Assembly: GCA_019056805.1 (NCBI GenBank) | Contig: DXJG01000010.1 | Location: 27,771 to 91,770, forward strand | From: Candidatus Baldrarchaeota archaeon | Lineage (GTDB): Archaea; Asgardarchaeota; Baldrarchaeia; Baldrarchaeales; DXJG01 | Reading direction: 5' to 3' | Length of the DNA stretch: 64,000 nt | Shown here: piece after piece, positions 1-8,850 of the stretch | Position numbering within the stretch: position 1 is the stretch's first letter | How the letters are laid out: every line of letters starts with the position of its first letter | The notes under the pieces: model-generated | Database searches by the model: none | What the model saw: only the letters and a program-made list of their open reading frames with translations | What the model was told of the DNA's origin: nothing | Program-made: the position numbers and the translations under genes

Positions 1-1
1 A

Positions 2-520
2 GAACCAGGATACACAACTCCACTTATCTTAGGAATACCAACACCTGTTCTCGATCCGTTAATTTATGCTTTTGAAGGAGGAACAATAGAAACCTACATT
101 GAAAATAATTTTTCTAAAGCTTTAGTTGAACAAGGAGAAGAACTCTTCAACTGGGCGAAAAAAGTCTTACCAAAGATTTTTGAGTACCCTGCAATTTTCA
201 TGTTCTATTATATTTCTGGGAAAAATGAGATACCTCTACGTATAGATGTTCCCAGCTGGATGCTTGGACACAACTACACTATAAACGATGTAACAAGTTA
301 TGAAGCTTCTTGTTCTCAAGAAAAATTAGAATGGATATTAAACATGCTAAATAGTTTTTATGCTGGACCAAAACACTACAACGTTTTATTGGAAGAAGTT
401 GATGCAAAAGTTAAACTCAAACAAAAAGATCTCACAACCATTTATGAATCCACCTTAATGAAAGAACTAAAAATGATAATAGAACACACGAGGGATGTAA
501 GACGTGTCAAATACCCATAA
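2..520 (+). CDS. nurA: NurA nuclease, C-terminal part (5' end outside window)
   Basis: The reading frame is open from base 2 to the TAA at 518-520 and lacks its N-terminus. The visible 172 residues end in a NurA-like C-terminal segment containing P-L-R-I-D-V-P near codon 76, a conserved NurA stretch. NurA is a 5'-3' nuclease that works with the HerA translocase in archaeal DNA-end resection. Its last 17 bases overlap the herA start, so it is the first visible gene of a nurA-herA-mre11-rad50 operon. The call rests on this context plus the C-terminal pattern. The catalytic N-terminal acidic residues lie outside the window. Confidence 0.75.
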   Translation, partial: EPGYTTPLILGIPTPVLDPLIYAFEGGTIETYIENNFSKALVEQGEELFNWAKKVLPKIFEYPAIFMFYYISGKNEIPLRIDVPSWMLGHNYTINDVTSYEASCSQEKLEWILNMLNSFYAGPKHYNVLLEEVDAKVKLKQKDLTTIYESTLMKELKMIIEHTRDVRRVKYP

Positions 521-2135
521 CCCTAAACTCATCGGAAGAATAGTAGGCGAAGCATCCCCAACAGAATTCCTATTCGTAGCAGACAAAGAAAACCACCCAC
601 CAAAATACGAATACGTCATAGTACACTCAAAAGAAGACGTAAACGGCACCATACAACAAGTACAAGTACTAGCACAAGTAACAGGAGTAATATCAAAAAG
701 CATTTCCTACAATAAGGACCTAGACTTCGAAGCCTTAGAAAGAATGTTCCACGCAGGAATAGAAGACATCAACGTAATCTGCCAAGCAAGAACCCTAGGC
801 TACATGGCAGAAATCAACGGAAAACGAGAAATCCTAATACCAAGAAGAGCAATATACCCAGGCAACGAAGTATACCTAGCTCCAGATAAACTAGTACAAG
901 AATTCTTCTCATATCCTGAAGAAGAAGGACTACACATAGGCTACCTAATATCAAGAGCCACAATACCCGTCCACATATCACTAAACGGCTTCAAAAGACA
1001 CCTAGCCATACTAGCACAAACAGGAGCAGGAAAATCATACACCGTAGGCGTACTAGTAGAAGAACTCTTAGCGAAAGGAGCCACCATCATAATAATCGAT
1101 CCTCATGCAGACTACGTTTTCCTAAGCAGAAAACCCGACGGAACAAGATACGAGTATGCAAACAGAATAAAAATATTCAGAAACCCCAGCAGCACAGGAA
1201 GATACTCCAAAGAGGAACTAGACAATGTGTACGACTACACAATAAAATTTTCCGACCTAACAGACGAAGAAATATGTGAAATCCTAGAAATACCTGAAAA
1301 ATGGACAAATATCAAAGCAATAATATCAGAAGCCCTCAACCAACTAAAAACCGAAGAAAACAAAGAATACACATACCAAGACCTCATAAACAAACTACAA
1401 GAAATAGCTCAAAGCGACGACAAAAAGAAAGCACTCCACGCCTACAACGCCCTAAAATACGTCAAAAAACTCGAAAAACTAAAGGTTTTTGGAGACAAAA
1501 CCACACCAATAGAAGAAATGTTAAAACCAGCTCAACTATCAGTCATAGACCTCTCAGGTCTAAACGATGCAAGCATGGACTACATAACCTACCGTATCCT
1601 AAACAGCTGCTACAACGAAGTATCAAACGGAAACTTCCAATACCCAATCTTTGCCATAATAGAGGAAGCCCACAAATTCATACCCAGAAAAAGAGAAAGA
1701 AGAAGAATGTCCAGAGAAATAATAAACGTAATCGCAGCAGAGGGAAGAAAATTCGGAATATTCATGACCCTAATAAGCCAAAGACCATCAAAAGTAGACC
1801 CAGACGCCCTAAGCCAATGCAACAGCCAAATAATACTCCGCGTATCAAACCCCATCGACCAAAGAGCAATAATAGAATCAAGCGAAAGACTAAGCGAATC
1901 CCTACTCAGAGACCTCCCAGGCTTAAACGTAGGAGAAGCAGTAATAGTAGGTGAAATATCAAAAGTACCAGTAATGGTCAAAATCAGAAATAGACGTACA
2001 AAAGAAGGCGGAGCAGACATAGACATACTAACAAAACTCAAACAAGCAAGAGAAGAAACAAAAATCCTACAAGAAATAAAAGAAACCCGAGAAAAAACCA
2101 TTACACGAGAAAACACAATGCTCTCAGAGGTCTGA
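504..2135 (+). CDS. herA: HerA hexameric DNA translocase/helicase
   Basis: A 543-residue HerA/FtsK-type ATPase. An N-terminal HAS-like beta-barrel (about residues 1-110) is followed by Walker A AQTGAGKSY at 171-179, Walker B ending in E387-E388, and a C-terminal arginine-finger-like SNPIDQRA stretch. HerA forms a ring that pumps DNA to NurA while Mre11-Rad50 processes the break. The GTG start at 504 overlaps nurA by 17 bases, and mre11 follows after 2 bases, so the genes are translationally coupled. Length is normal for archaeal HerA (about 500-550). Codons are strongly A- and C-ending, as in the next two genes. Confidence 0.93.
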   Translation: MSNTHNPKLIGRIVGEASPTEFLFVADKENHPPKYEYVIVHSKEDVNGTIQQVQVLAQVTGVISKSISYNKDLDFEALERMFHAGIEDINVICQARTLGYMAEINGKREILIPRRAIYPGNEVYLAPDKLVQEFFSYPEEEGLHIGYLISRATIPVHISLNGFKRHLAILAQTGAGKSYTVGVLVEELLAKGATIIIIDPHADYVFLSRKPDGTRYEYANRIKIFRNPSSTGRYSKEELDNVYDYTIKFSDLTDEEICEILEIPEKWTNIKAIISEALNQLKTEENKEYTYQDLINKLQEIAQSDDKKKALHAYNALKYVKKLEKLKVFGDKTTPIEEMLKPAQLSVIDLSGLNDASMDYITYRILNSCYNEVSNGNFQYPIFAIIEEAHKFIPRKRERRRMSREIINVIAAEGRKFGIFMTLISQRPSKVDPDALSQCNSQIILRVSNPIDQRAIIESSERLSESLLRDLPGLNVGEAVIVGEISKVPVMVKIRNRRTKEGGADIDILTKLKQAREETKILQEIKETREKTITRENTMLSEV

Positions 2136-2137
2136 AA

Positions 2138-3310
2138 ATGACGATGTCAACAATAAAAATCTTACACACAGCGGACAACCACCTAGACCCAACTCTAACC
2201 ATGTACAGACACAAAATAAACGAAAGAAGAAAAGACTTCTGGAATACATTCAAATACCTCCTAAACTACGCAGATCAAAGAAAACCAGATCTATTTCTAA
2301 TATCAGGAGACCTATACGACAAAGTTAACCCCAGAAACCCACCGAGAACACAAATCCTAAAATATTTCAGGCATCTGCACAACAAAGGAATAAAAATCTT
2401 CCTAATAGGAGGACACCACGACACTCCACGCTCAATTGAGGAAGGAGCTTCGCCTCTAGACGAACTCGCCGCCTCAGGATACGTAACATACCTCCCAGGA
2501 ATAAACAAACCAGCCGTACAACACGTAAAAATAAAAGACCTAGACATCTGCATATCCGGCCTAACCTACAACTTCAACCTAAACCCGGGAGAAGACCCCT
2601 TAGAAAAAACAAAACCGAAAACAGAAGGCGACATCAACATACTAATGCTACACTACACAATACAAGGATTCACACCAACCTATATGACAAACGAACCAAC
2701 AGTAAAAACCTCAAACATACCAAACGAAATAAACTACGTAGCAGCAGGACATCTACACGAACACAAAGAAAAACAACGAGGAAAAACCCTCATTGCATAC
2801 CCTGGAAGCACAGAAAGAAGAAGTTTCCTAGAAGAAAAAACAGAGAAAAAAGGCTTCCTATGGATAGAACTAAACCAAGAAAAAACAGTAAACAAAGAAT
2901 TTATCGAAGTACCTACGAGACCAATGAAAACCCTAACCTACAAAATCACACCAAACACAAAAAACCCAACAACAGAAATAATCACCTACGCCTTCCAACA
3001 TAAAAACCCAGAACTAATTTTAAGACTACAAATAACAGGAAAAGTACCCCTAAACATCCTAACACAATACCAAAGAAACGAAATACTAAGAAAACTCCTC
3101 GACCACTTCTTCTACATAGTAATAGACGACAGAGACCTCATATACAAGGCAGAGAAATTCGAAACAATAGAAAGGTTAACGCCTCTCAAAGCCTTCACAG
3201 ACTACATGAACCAACTAATACAAAAAGAAAAAGACCCCCAACGAAAAAGAATACTCGAACTAGCAAAAGAAATAGGCATAGAAAAACTTGAAGAGGCAGG
3301 AGCATGGTAG
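2138..3310 (+). CDS. mre11: Mre11-type DNA repair exonuclease, altered GNHD motif
   Basis: A 390-residue calcineurin-like phosphoesterase. Visible motifs are D13-x-H15, G57-D58-x-x-D61, a metal-motif position reading G92-H93-H94-D95, a later L-H-Y, and G-H-L-H. The canonical motif is G-N-H-D, so the usual metal-binding Asn is His here. A C-terminal capping and Rad50-binding region follows. With Rad50 it would bind and nick DNA ends. The ATG at 2138 follows herA by 2 bases and an in-frame ATG at 2144 is an alternative. The end overlaps rad50 by 7 bases. The family is certain, but the effect of the Asn-to-His change is unknown. Confidence 0.9.
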   Translation: MTMSTIKILHTADNHLDPTLTMYRHKINERRKDFWNTFKYLLNYADQRKPDLFLISGDLYDKVNPRNPPRTQILKYFRHLHNKGIKIFLIGGHHDTPRSIEEGASPLDELAASGYVTYLPGINKPAVQHVKIKDLDICISGLTYNFNLNPGEDPLEKTKPKTEGDINILMLHYTIQGFTPTYMTNEPTVKTSNIPNEINYVAAGHLHEHKEKQRGKTLIAYPGSTERRSFLEEKTEKKGFLWIELNQEKTVNKEFIEVPTRPMKTLTYKITPNTKNPTTEIITYAFQHKNPELILRLQITGKVPLNILTQYQRNEILRKLLDHFFYIVIDDRDLIYKAEKFETIERLTPLKAFTDYMNQLIQKEKDPQRKRILELAKEIGIEKLEEAGAW

Positions 3311-5697
3311 TCTTAAACCGTCTAGAAGCTCAAAACTTCAGAAAACTAAACCTAACACTAGACTTCCCAGAAGGAATGCTAATAATAAAAGGACCAAATG
3401 AAGCGGGAAAATCAACAATCCTAGAAGCAATACTTTATGCCCTATTCGGAAAACTAATGCGAGGAACAAAAGAACTAGCCATAAACCACCAATCAAACAT
3501 CGCAAAAATAAAACTAACATTCACAATAAACAACCAACAATACCTAGTCCAAAGAATCATAAAAAGAAACGGAACACAAGCAAAAATCTGGAAAATAACC
3601 CCAAACGGACTAGAACCACAAGCATTAACAATACAAGAAACAAACAAATTCATAAAAGACCTACTGGGAGGCCTATCCTTCAACGAAATCCTAGTAACAA
3701 ACATAGTAGCACAAAAAGAACTAAACAAACTCACAGAACTAAAAGGACAAAACAGAGAAAAAATAATAAACGCCCTTCTAGGCCTCGACAGCTACAACAA
3801 AGCAATAGAAAAAATAACAGAAGACAGAAGAAACAAAAAACACGAACTAGAAACAAAAACAGAAAAACTTAACCAAATAACCAAAAGACTAGAAGCATAT
3901 AGAAGAGATGTAGAAGATCTGAAAAGTAAGCAACAAAAACTAAAAGAAAACCAAGAAAAACTCGAAAAGAAAACCAAAGAATTTGAAGAAAAACATCCCG
4001 TATATCTCAAACTAAAAGAATATAGAGAAGCTCTAAACAAAAAACGCCAATTAGAAGCTGAACTAAAAGGAATAGAAAACATGATAAAACAACTTCAACA
4101 AAACCTACAAAACCTAGAAAAACAAACAACAGAAAAACAACAAACACTTAACAAAACAAAAGAAATACTGACACAACAAAACGAACAACTCAACAAAGAA
4201 AAACTAAAATTAGAAGAATACAAAAACTTGGAAAAAACAGAAGAAATACTGATAAAAGTAGAAAGGAGATTTAGAGATCTTCAAGAACTGGGAAATAGGA
4301 AAAGAGAAATTTTATATCAATTAGAAGGGCTAAATGAAGATCTAAGAAAACTAAAAGAAAAACTTGAATCAAAAGAAACTAAAGAAACCTTAAGAAAAGA
4401 AAAAGAATTAAAAGAAAAACTTGGAAAAACAAAAATATCACCCCTAATACTCATCCTCCTACTTTTACCATCACTCCTAGCCATATTATCACCCCTACTC
4501 ATCACAATAGGACCTGTAGCTGTAATTCTCTACATTTTCTATATTACAAGAACTAGGAATTCTTTTCAACAAGAATTGATCCAAATAAAAGACAAAGTAA
4601 TAGAACTAAAGGGTCTACCCGCCCTAATCCAACAAAACGAAAAACAAATACATGAAATAAAGCAAAACATAGCAATCATGGAAAAACAAGAAGAAAGCCT
4701 AAAACAAGAAATAAAAACAGTCCTACTTAACTTAGAAGAAAAATATAAGCCGAAAACATGGACTAACCTCGAAGAACTATTACAAAAAACTAAAGAAAAC
4801 TTAAGACAACTACAAAAAGAAAAAATAGCAACAGAAACAAAAATAACCATACTAACGAACAAGATCCAAATGCTAAAAACTCAAATCGAAGAACTAGAAA
4901 ATGGTATTGAAAAACTAAAGGAAAAAAGAGAAGAAACAACAAAAAGTATAGAAGAAAAGAACAACGAACGGTTAGAAATTCAACAACAATTAGATTCAAT
5001 AAATCTACCAAAATTACCGGGAGACATTCAATACAGCGAAGAACTATTTGAGAAAACAGAGCAAGAAATTACAGATCTTAAAGGAGAAATAAATACTCTA
5101 AAAGGTATCATCGAAGAGCTTCAAAGAAATATCGGGGAGCTTAAGAGAAGAGTAGAAGAGAATAAAAGCGTAGAGCAAGAATATAAGCAAGCAAAACAAG
5201 AAGTAGAAGAACTTGAAACACTTATTGAAGCACAAACAACAGCAATAGAAAAATTGAAAGAAACAGCAAGAAGCATGCGAGAAAAATTTTTGCCAGCGAT
5301 AGAAACAAACATGAGCCAAATAATCTCCCAAATAACAGGAGGAACCTATAAAGCAGTAAGACTAGACGAAAACTACAACATCGAAGTCCTAGACTCTAAC
5401 GCAGGAAAATTCATACCAAAAGACATATACAGCGGAGGAACCGTAGACCAGTTTCTCCTAGCAATGAGACTAGCCTTCATACTATCCCTACTACCACAAA
5501 CAAAACAAACATACCCCCGATTCCTATTCCTAGACGAACCCCTAGCATCATCAGACCAAAACAGAAGAAACAACATAATAAACCTACTAACAAAAACACT
5601 AAGCGAAGAATTCAAACAAATAATACTAATAACACACCTAAACATAAACCCACCAAACACAAAAACAATAACAATAAACCAAGGAAAAACAGCTTGA
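3304..5697 (+). CDS. rad50: Rad50/YhaN-like SMC ATPase with membrane-type hairpin at the coiled-coil apex
   Basis: A 797-residue ABC-type ATPase with Walker A GPNEAGKST (30-38), long Glu/Lys-rich coiled coils, a signature starting S710-G-G-T-x-D-Q, and Walker B F-L-D744-E-P. At residues 380-415, the middle of the protein where Rad50 has its C-x-x-C zinc hook, there is a run of about 36 mostly hydrophobic residues broken by Pro/Gly, like a membrane hairpin. The protein appears to contain no cysteine. The N-E-A-G form of Walker A and the S-G-G-T-x-D-Q signature resemble bacterial YhaN, a Rad50 relative with mid-coil membrane segments. Its place after mre11 makes it the Mre11 partner. The membrane role is inferred. 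Confidence 0.88.
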   Translation: MVVLNRLEAQNFRKLNLTLDFPEGMLIIKGPNEAGKSTILEAILYALFGKLMRGTKELAINHQSNIAKIKLTFTINNQQYLVQRIIKRNGTQAKIWKITPNGLEPQALTIQETNKFIKDLLGGLSFNEILVTNIVAQKELNKLTELKGQNREKIINALLGLDSYNKAIEKITEDRRNKKHELETKTEKLNQITKRLEAYRRDVEDLKSKQQKLKENQEKLEKKTKEFEEKHPVYLKLKEYREALNKKRQLEAELKGIENMIKQLQQNLQNLEKQTTEKQQTLNKTKEILTQQNEQLNKEKLKLEEYKNLEKTEEILIKVERRFRDLQELGNRKREILYQLEGLNEDLRKLKEKLESKETKETLRKEKELKEKLGKTKISPLILILLLLPSLLAILSPLLITIGPVAVILYIFYITRTRNSFQQELIQIKDKVIELKGLPALIQQNEKQIHEIKQNIAIMEKQEESLKQEIKTVLLNLEEKYKPKTWTNLEELLQKTKENLRQLQKEKIATETKITILTNKIQMLKTQIEELENGIEKLKEKREETTKSIEEKNNERLEIQQQLDSINLPKLPGDIQYSEELFEKTEQEITDLKGEINTLKGIIEELQRNIGELKRRVEENKSVEQEYKQAKQEVEELETLIEAQTTAIEKLKETARSMREKFLPAIETNMSQIISQITGGTYKAVRLDENYNIEVLDSNAGKFIPKDIYSGGTVDQFLLAMRLAFILSLLPQTKQTYPRFLFLDEPLASSDQNRRNNIINLLTKTLSEEFKQIILITHLNINPPNTKTITINQGKTA

Positions 5698-5848
5698 ATT
5701 TAGCATCAAAGAGTTTAAAGAACTCACCTCCACAAGGAGTTAAAAAAGTCACTTACAATAGATGCCTCAGTCTATATCGACAGATACTCAAAAAACTACT
5801 AATAACAGAAGCGTCAACAATTACTAAAAACAAAACTCATATACTCTA

Positions 5849-6265
5849 TCAAGCGCCAATTTCCCGTGAAATCAATTTAGCTATTTGTTTAAGCAATTTT
5901 TCACGAGCATTAGAAATCTCCACCCCAACCAATTTACCACCCTCATCATACTCAACCCTAACTCCTTCATCAACCTCCTCAGAATCAACAGCAACACCTT
6001 TTCCAAACGAGATATAAAGAATATCCGACTCTTCATCATACCAAATCTTCACTTTACCCTTACCCATCTCCCAAAACCCACCCTTTCTTTCAATTTCCCT
6101 ATCAATTCTCCTACAAGGATAAACAGTAACAACCCTAATAACATTATCCCCCCTAACATAAACAACCACCAAATTAGTTTTAACACCCTCTACTCCAACT
6201 TCAGAAACAGCTACAAAAGCCCTAGACAAAAGATCATAAAAAACAAACCTAGGATTAACAAGCAC
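5849..6265 (-). CDS. DUF2283-type protein with N-terminal DUF4258-like segment
   Basis: A 138-residue protein. The C-terminal half (about 70-130) has the DUF2283 pattern, W-Y-D-E-E-S-D-I-L-Y-I followed by G-V-x-V-E-Y-D and a short helix. The N-terminal half resembles the end of a DUF4258/RelE-like fold (V-x-T-V-Y-P). These two families are often adjacent genes, so this may be a fusion of a toxin remnant to its partner, or a toxin truncated at its 5' end. The frame is open about 20 codons upstream of the ATG at 6265, but no better start is seen. Function is unknown and a toxin-antitoxin role is an inference. Confidence 0.6.
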   Translation of the reverse strand: MLVNPRFVFYDLLSRAFVAVSEVGVEGVKTNLVVVYVRGDNVIRVVTVYPCRRIDREIERKGGFWEMGKGKVKIWYDEESDILYISFGKGVAVDSEEVDEGVRVEYDEGGKLVGVEISNAREKLLKQIAKLISREIGA

Positions 6266-6364
6266 ATTCTTTCAATTGCAGCAAGAAAAACAGACAACCC
6301 ATGAACCACATTATAACCAAAGAATAAATTTTCTCGTAATGAAATCATCTTGCTAATTCGCATT

Positions 6365-6472
6365 TCATAATCGTACTATCTGTTCATTCACATTGGTTAC
6401 AGAGAACTTTCGAACCGTCTCTATCTCTCCTAAACTTCCTCCAAGACAGGAGACTTCGTGGCTTGAGGGCTC
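6365..6472 (-). pseudogene. Possible TnpB (IS200/IS605 OrfB) C-terminal tail remnant
   Basis: The minus strand reads 35 codons to a stop at 6365, with a Ser-Ser-His-Glu-Val, Cys-Leu-Gly-Gly pattern that resembles the disordered tails following the zinc finger of archaeal TnpB proteins. No upstream RuvC or zinc-finger region is visible, so at most the 3' end of an element remains. This is weak, pattern-based evidence. It is supported only by a similar tail at 11540-11719 and by the mobile character of the region. Confidence 0.25.
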
Positions 6473-6473
6473 T

Positions 6474-6797
6474 CTAAGTAGTTGGAAGCTCTGCACAATG
6501 CTTATGTAAAGCTTCAAGAACCCTTTTTACAACTGTCCGCCTAAGATCACCAGTTAATCTATCATATATACCTTCAACCGTATCAAGACAATCAAAAATT
6601 ATTTCACCCACCGAAGAAGGCTTCTGCATATCCCTATAATAACCATCAAACAGAAAAACTATATACTCAACCACAGAATCCACTACCTTATTTATAAGCA
6701 CCTTTTCTTTATCTAACGCTTTCTTAGCAAACTCATATACCCGCTTCTGCTTCTCATACACTTTCTTCGGATCCGGAAAATATTCCACACACAACAC
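6474..6797 (-). CDS. Small hypothetical helical protein
   Basis: A 107-residue, mostly alpha-helical protein with a Lys/Glu-rich first half and no membrane segment. I do not recognise the family. It contains a W-free, Asp/Arg-rich centre and a C-terminal helix ending in Leu-Pro-Thr-Thr. It stands alone between a DUF2283 gene and a gene-free stretch. HEPN-like helical toxins have similar size, but the Arg-x4-6-His motif is not evident, so no function is assigned. Codon use follows the local G/T-rich minus strand. Confidence 0.45.
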   Translation of the reverse strand: MLCVEYFPDPKKVYEKQKRVYEFAKKALDKEKVLINKVVDSVVEYIVFLFDGYYRDMQKPSSVGEIIFDCLDTVEGIYDRLTGDLRRTVVKRVLEALHKHCAELPTT

Positions 6798-7356
6798 ATC
6801 CTCAACAATTTAACAAATCAAACTACAATTCATATTTCCAACAAACTTAAAACACTATCTATTTCAATACACAATTCCTGAACATATTTTCCTCTTCTAC
6901 ACATCACCAAGAAAACCTTTGCCCCATTCTTTTATTCCATCTTCTGTTTCTGAATGAGTATTGAATAATTTGTTACGTGCTCTAAGATTTTGTTGTATTT
7001 TTCTCCTCTTCTTTGTATAGTGTTTCTAATTTTCGAGGGCTAATATCGTGTGTTGTGGTGGAGAGTGTACTGGAAAAAGAAATGTAATGAACTTTTAAAT
7101 TGACTTAGGAACGCCATTAAAAAGAAATTTTAGAAATCATTGATCCAGCTGAAAGAGTATACAATATTCATTATTATAGCAAAAACACCAAAACTTGAAT
7201 AACACAGCACATTTGTGATAAAATCGTTAAAAAGAGTAAAGTTTGGTGGGTTCCGTCAAAAAACGAGAGTGCACCGCATAGTGCGCACAGGGGGAGGAGG
7301 GGGGAGACCTACTCACACACCGACGGAACCTTTCACCCTTATGCTTTCCCAATATA
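6798..7356. other. Gene-poor intergenic stretch
   Basis: About 560 bases with no convincing gene on either strand. It contains a G-rich run at 7290-7309 next to a short palindrome (gtgcgcac, 7279-7286). No RNA gene or repeat array is recognised. It may hold decayed sequence. Confidence 0.5.
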
Positions 7357-7599
7357 CTAAACACTCAATTTCCCCTCCTCATCATCCTCAATATATTTAA
7401 TATATTTTTTCAATGCTTCCACAAAAACTTTAAACTCTCTAAAACTCATCCTCGAAATATAATCCTTAAAATCCATTAAAATTATTCCAGAACGCTTATC
7501 AAAAGACAGCTCCACCCTAGAACCATTAAACAACCTTAAAAACCCAACAACCCTACCCTCTTCATTCCTCACCTTCACACCCCTCACCCCACCACCCAT
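7357..7599 (-). CDS. Small hypothetical protein downstream of an RHH-like gene
   Basis: An 80-residue protein with a predicted beta-rich N-terminus and a C-terminal amphipathic helix rich in Lys, Glu and Asp. I do not recognise its family. The ATG at 7599 lies 12 bases after the stop of the gene at 7612-7842, so both are probably transcribed together. The upstream gene looks like a ribbon-helix-helix or VapB-type DNA-binding protein, so this may be its partner, but no PIN, RelE or other toxin motif is visible. Confidence 0.5.
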   Translation of the reverse strand: MGGGVRGVKVRNEEGRVVGFLRLFNGSRVELSFDKRSGIILMDFKDYISRMSFREFKVFVEALKKYIKYIEDDEEGKLSV

Positions 7600-7611
7600 C
7601 GTACAAAATCT

Positions 7612-7842
7612 TCAAGTAAATGACGTCTGCGATGCTTCCTCCGACTTAACCTCTTCCCCAATACTCTCACTAACACTACCTGACGCTTTCTTCGCTTCAT
7701 GACAACGACATGCCTTCAAAAGCAAAGCTTTCACCAAATCACCAAAAGTAAGCTTAACCCCTCTCATAGCATGCTCATACTTCAACTTCAACAAAAGCTT
7801 GTAAGTCTCCTCATCCACCTTAATACTTTTCAACCTTACCAC
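7612..7842 (-). CDS. RHH/VapB-like small DNA-binding protein
   Basis: A 76-residue protein starting with GTG. The first 50 residues (basic strand, V-D-E-E-T-Y-K-L-L, then two helices with T-F-G-D-L-V-K-A-L-L) follow the archaeal VapB or ribbon-helix-helix antitoxin pattern. The tail is acidic and Ser-rich, which would fit a flexible toxin-neutralising end. It is the first gene of a likely two-gene unit with 7357-7599. Its toxin, if any, is not recognised. Confidence 0.55.
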   Translation of the reverse strand: MVRLKSIKVDEETYKLLLKLKYEHAMRGVKLTFGDLVKALLLKACRCHEAKKASGSVSESIGEEVKSEEASQTSFT

Positions 7843-7957
7843 CAGTACAAAAGTAGAAAATAGCTAATATATAAAATTAACCATATACTCTATTAGGGGC
7901 TGTAAACGTTTAGAAGTTTTCAAACTTATCTAAGTCTTCAAAACCGTTTCTCTTCAC

Positions 7958-8850
7958 CTAGCGCGCGCTATCTAAATACACATGTATCGGCACAGCACCC
8001 TTCAACACAAAATCCTCAGGTATACTTACATCAATTGTTAGCGTGCCAACCATGATTGGCCAATCGTTTACAACCTCAATATTATAGTAGAACTGACCTG
8101 GATTCGTTGCAACAAGCTTATAGCCCCCCCCCCCGACCTATCCTTTGCAAAGACGACGTCGAAGTATGTTATTGGATTAAATTCGCTGTCAGTTAGATAC
8201 GAGTTAACTTTGAGACTAACCAAGATAACCGTTACAGAATTCGGCGTTTCTTCATTACCTGCAACATTAACACTATAATATTCAATGGTGTAGTTTCCGT
8301 CTGGGCCTTCAAGCTTGAAGGGTCCAACATACTCAGTCCAGTTGCCACCATTAATACGATAGTAGGTATGTGCAACACCTGAAACATTGGCTACTCCTAG
8401 AACATCGTCGCTTGCTGTAAGCGTGAACTCCGTAGCAGAAGTAACATAGATATTACCTGCTTCATCAACGCAGTGGGTTCCAATAGTCAAATTGGGTTTT
8501 GGAGGAGTCTTATCAATCTTTATTACCTCACACTCCGTTGCTTCCACGTTCCCTGCATTATCTGTTGAATTGTAGTAAACCGTAATTATTCCCTCAGTTG
8601 TGATAGTAAACGGCTCCGTATAAGTTATCCAAGTGACGCCATCAAAACTATACGCCGTTTCAGCTACACCCGAAATATCATCCGTCGCCGATAAAGTAAC
8701 GGTCACGTCCGAAACATACCAGCCTTCAAACCCTAGCGTGCCATTTAAACTAATCGTGGTCTCAGGAGGAGTCGTATCAGCAGGTTTAGCCCAGCCACTC
8801 CTCTCCGTAAACGGATAGTAGTCATAATCTGGCGCGCGCATTGCGGACAA
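7958..8850 (-). pseudogene. Ig-like/OmpL47-type secreted repeat protein, frame broken at a C11/G11 tract
   Basis: From 8850 the frame encodes two chitobiase/OmpL47-type Ig-like repeats (T-P-P-E-T-T ... T-V-Y-Y-N-S-T-D-N-A-G-N-V-E and a second copy ending Y-Y-S-V-N-V-A-G-N-E). At the run of 11 C on the + strand (8124-8134, G on the coding strand) the frame changes and stops at 8068. In another frame the same reading continues with a credible beta-rich segment (G-Y-K-L-V-A-T-N-P-G-Q-F ... V-Y-L-D-S-A-R) to a stop at 7958. One extra G or two fewer would join the two. No signal peptide is present at this start, so the N-terminus may also be rearranged. A surface or secreted role is likely. Confidence 0.6.
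8124..8134. repeat. 11-base homopolymer (C on +, G on coding strand)
   Basis: Eleven consecutive C inside the Ig-like reading frame. Its length sets the frame: 9 or 12 would restore the long product, while 11 gives a stop about 20 codons later. Such tracts slip readily in replication and are also common sequencing errors. Confidence 0.9.

Noticed and set aside
3338..5660. Many long open frames on the minus strand opposite rad50 and herA
   Set aside because: They mirror the A-rich codons of the real genes (Phe, Ser, Leu runs) and lack domains or start signals.
5694..6304. Plus-strand open frames over the DUF2283 gene
   Set aside because: Asn/Pro/Thr-rich nonsense of the kind produced by A/C-rich strand bias. 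The minus-strand protein has family motifs.
6400..6440. ttcgaacc-like string considered as tRNA T-loop
   Set aside because: No matching acceptor, D or anticodon stems around it. No tRNA was found anywhere in the window.
7290..7309. G-rich run considered as G-quadruplex
   Set aside because: Only two runs of three or more G are clearly separate, so a stable quadruplex is not supported.
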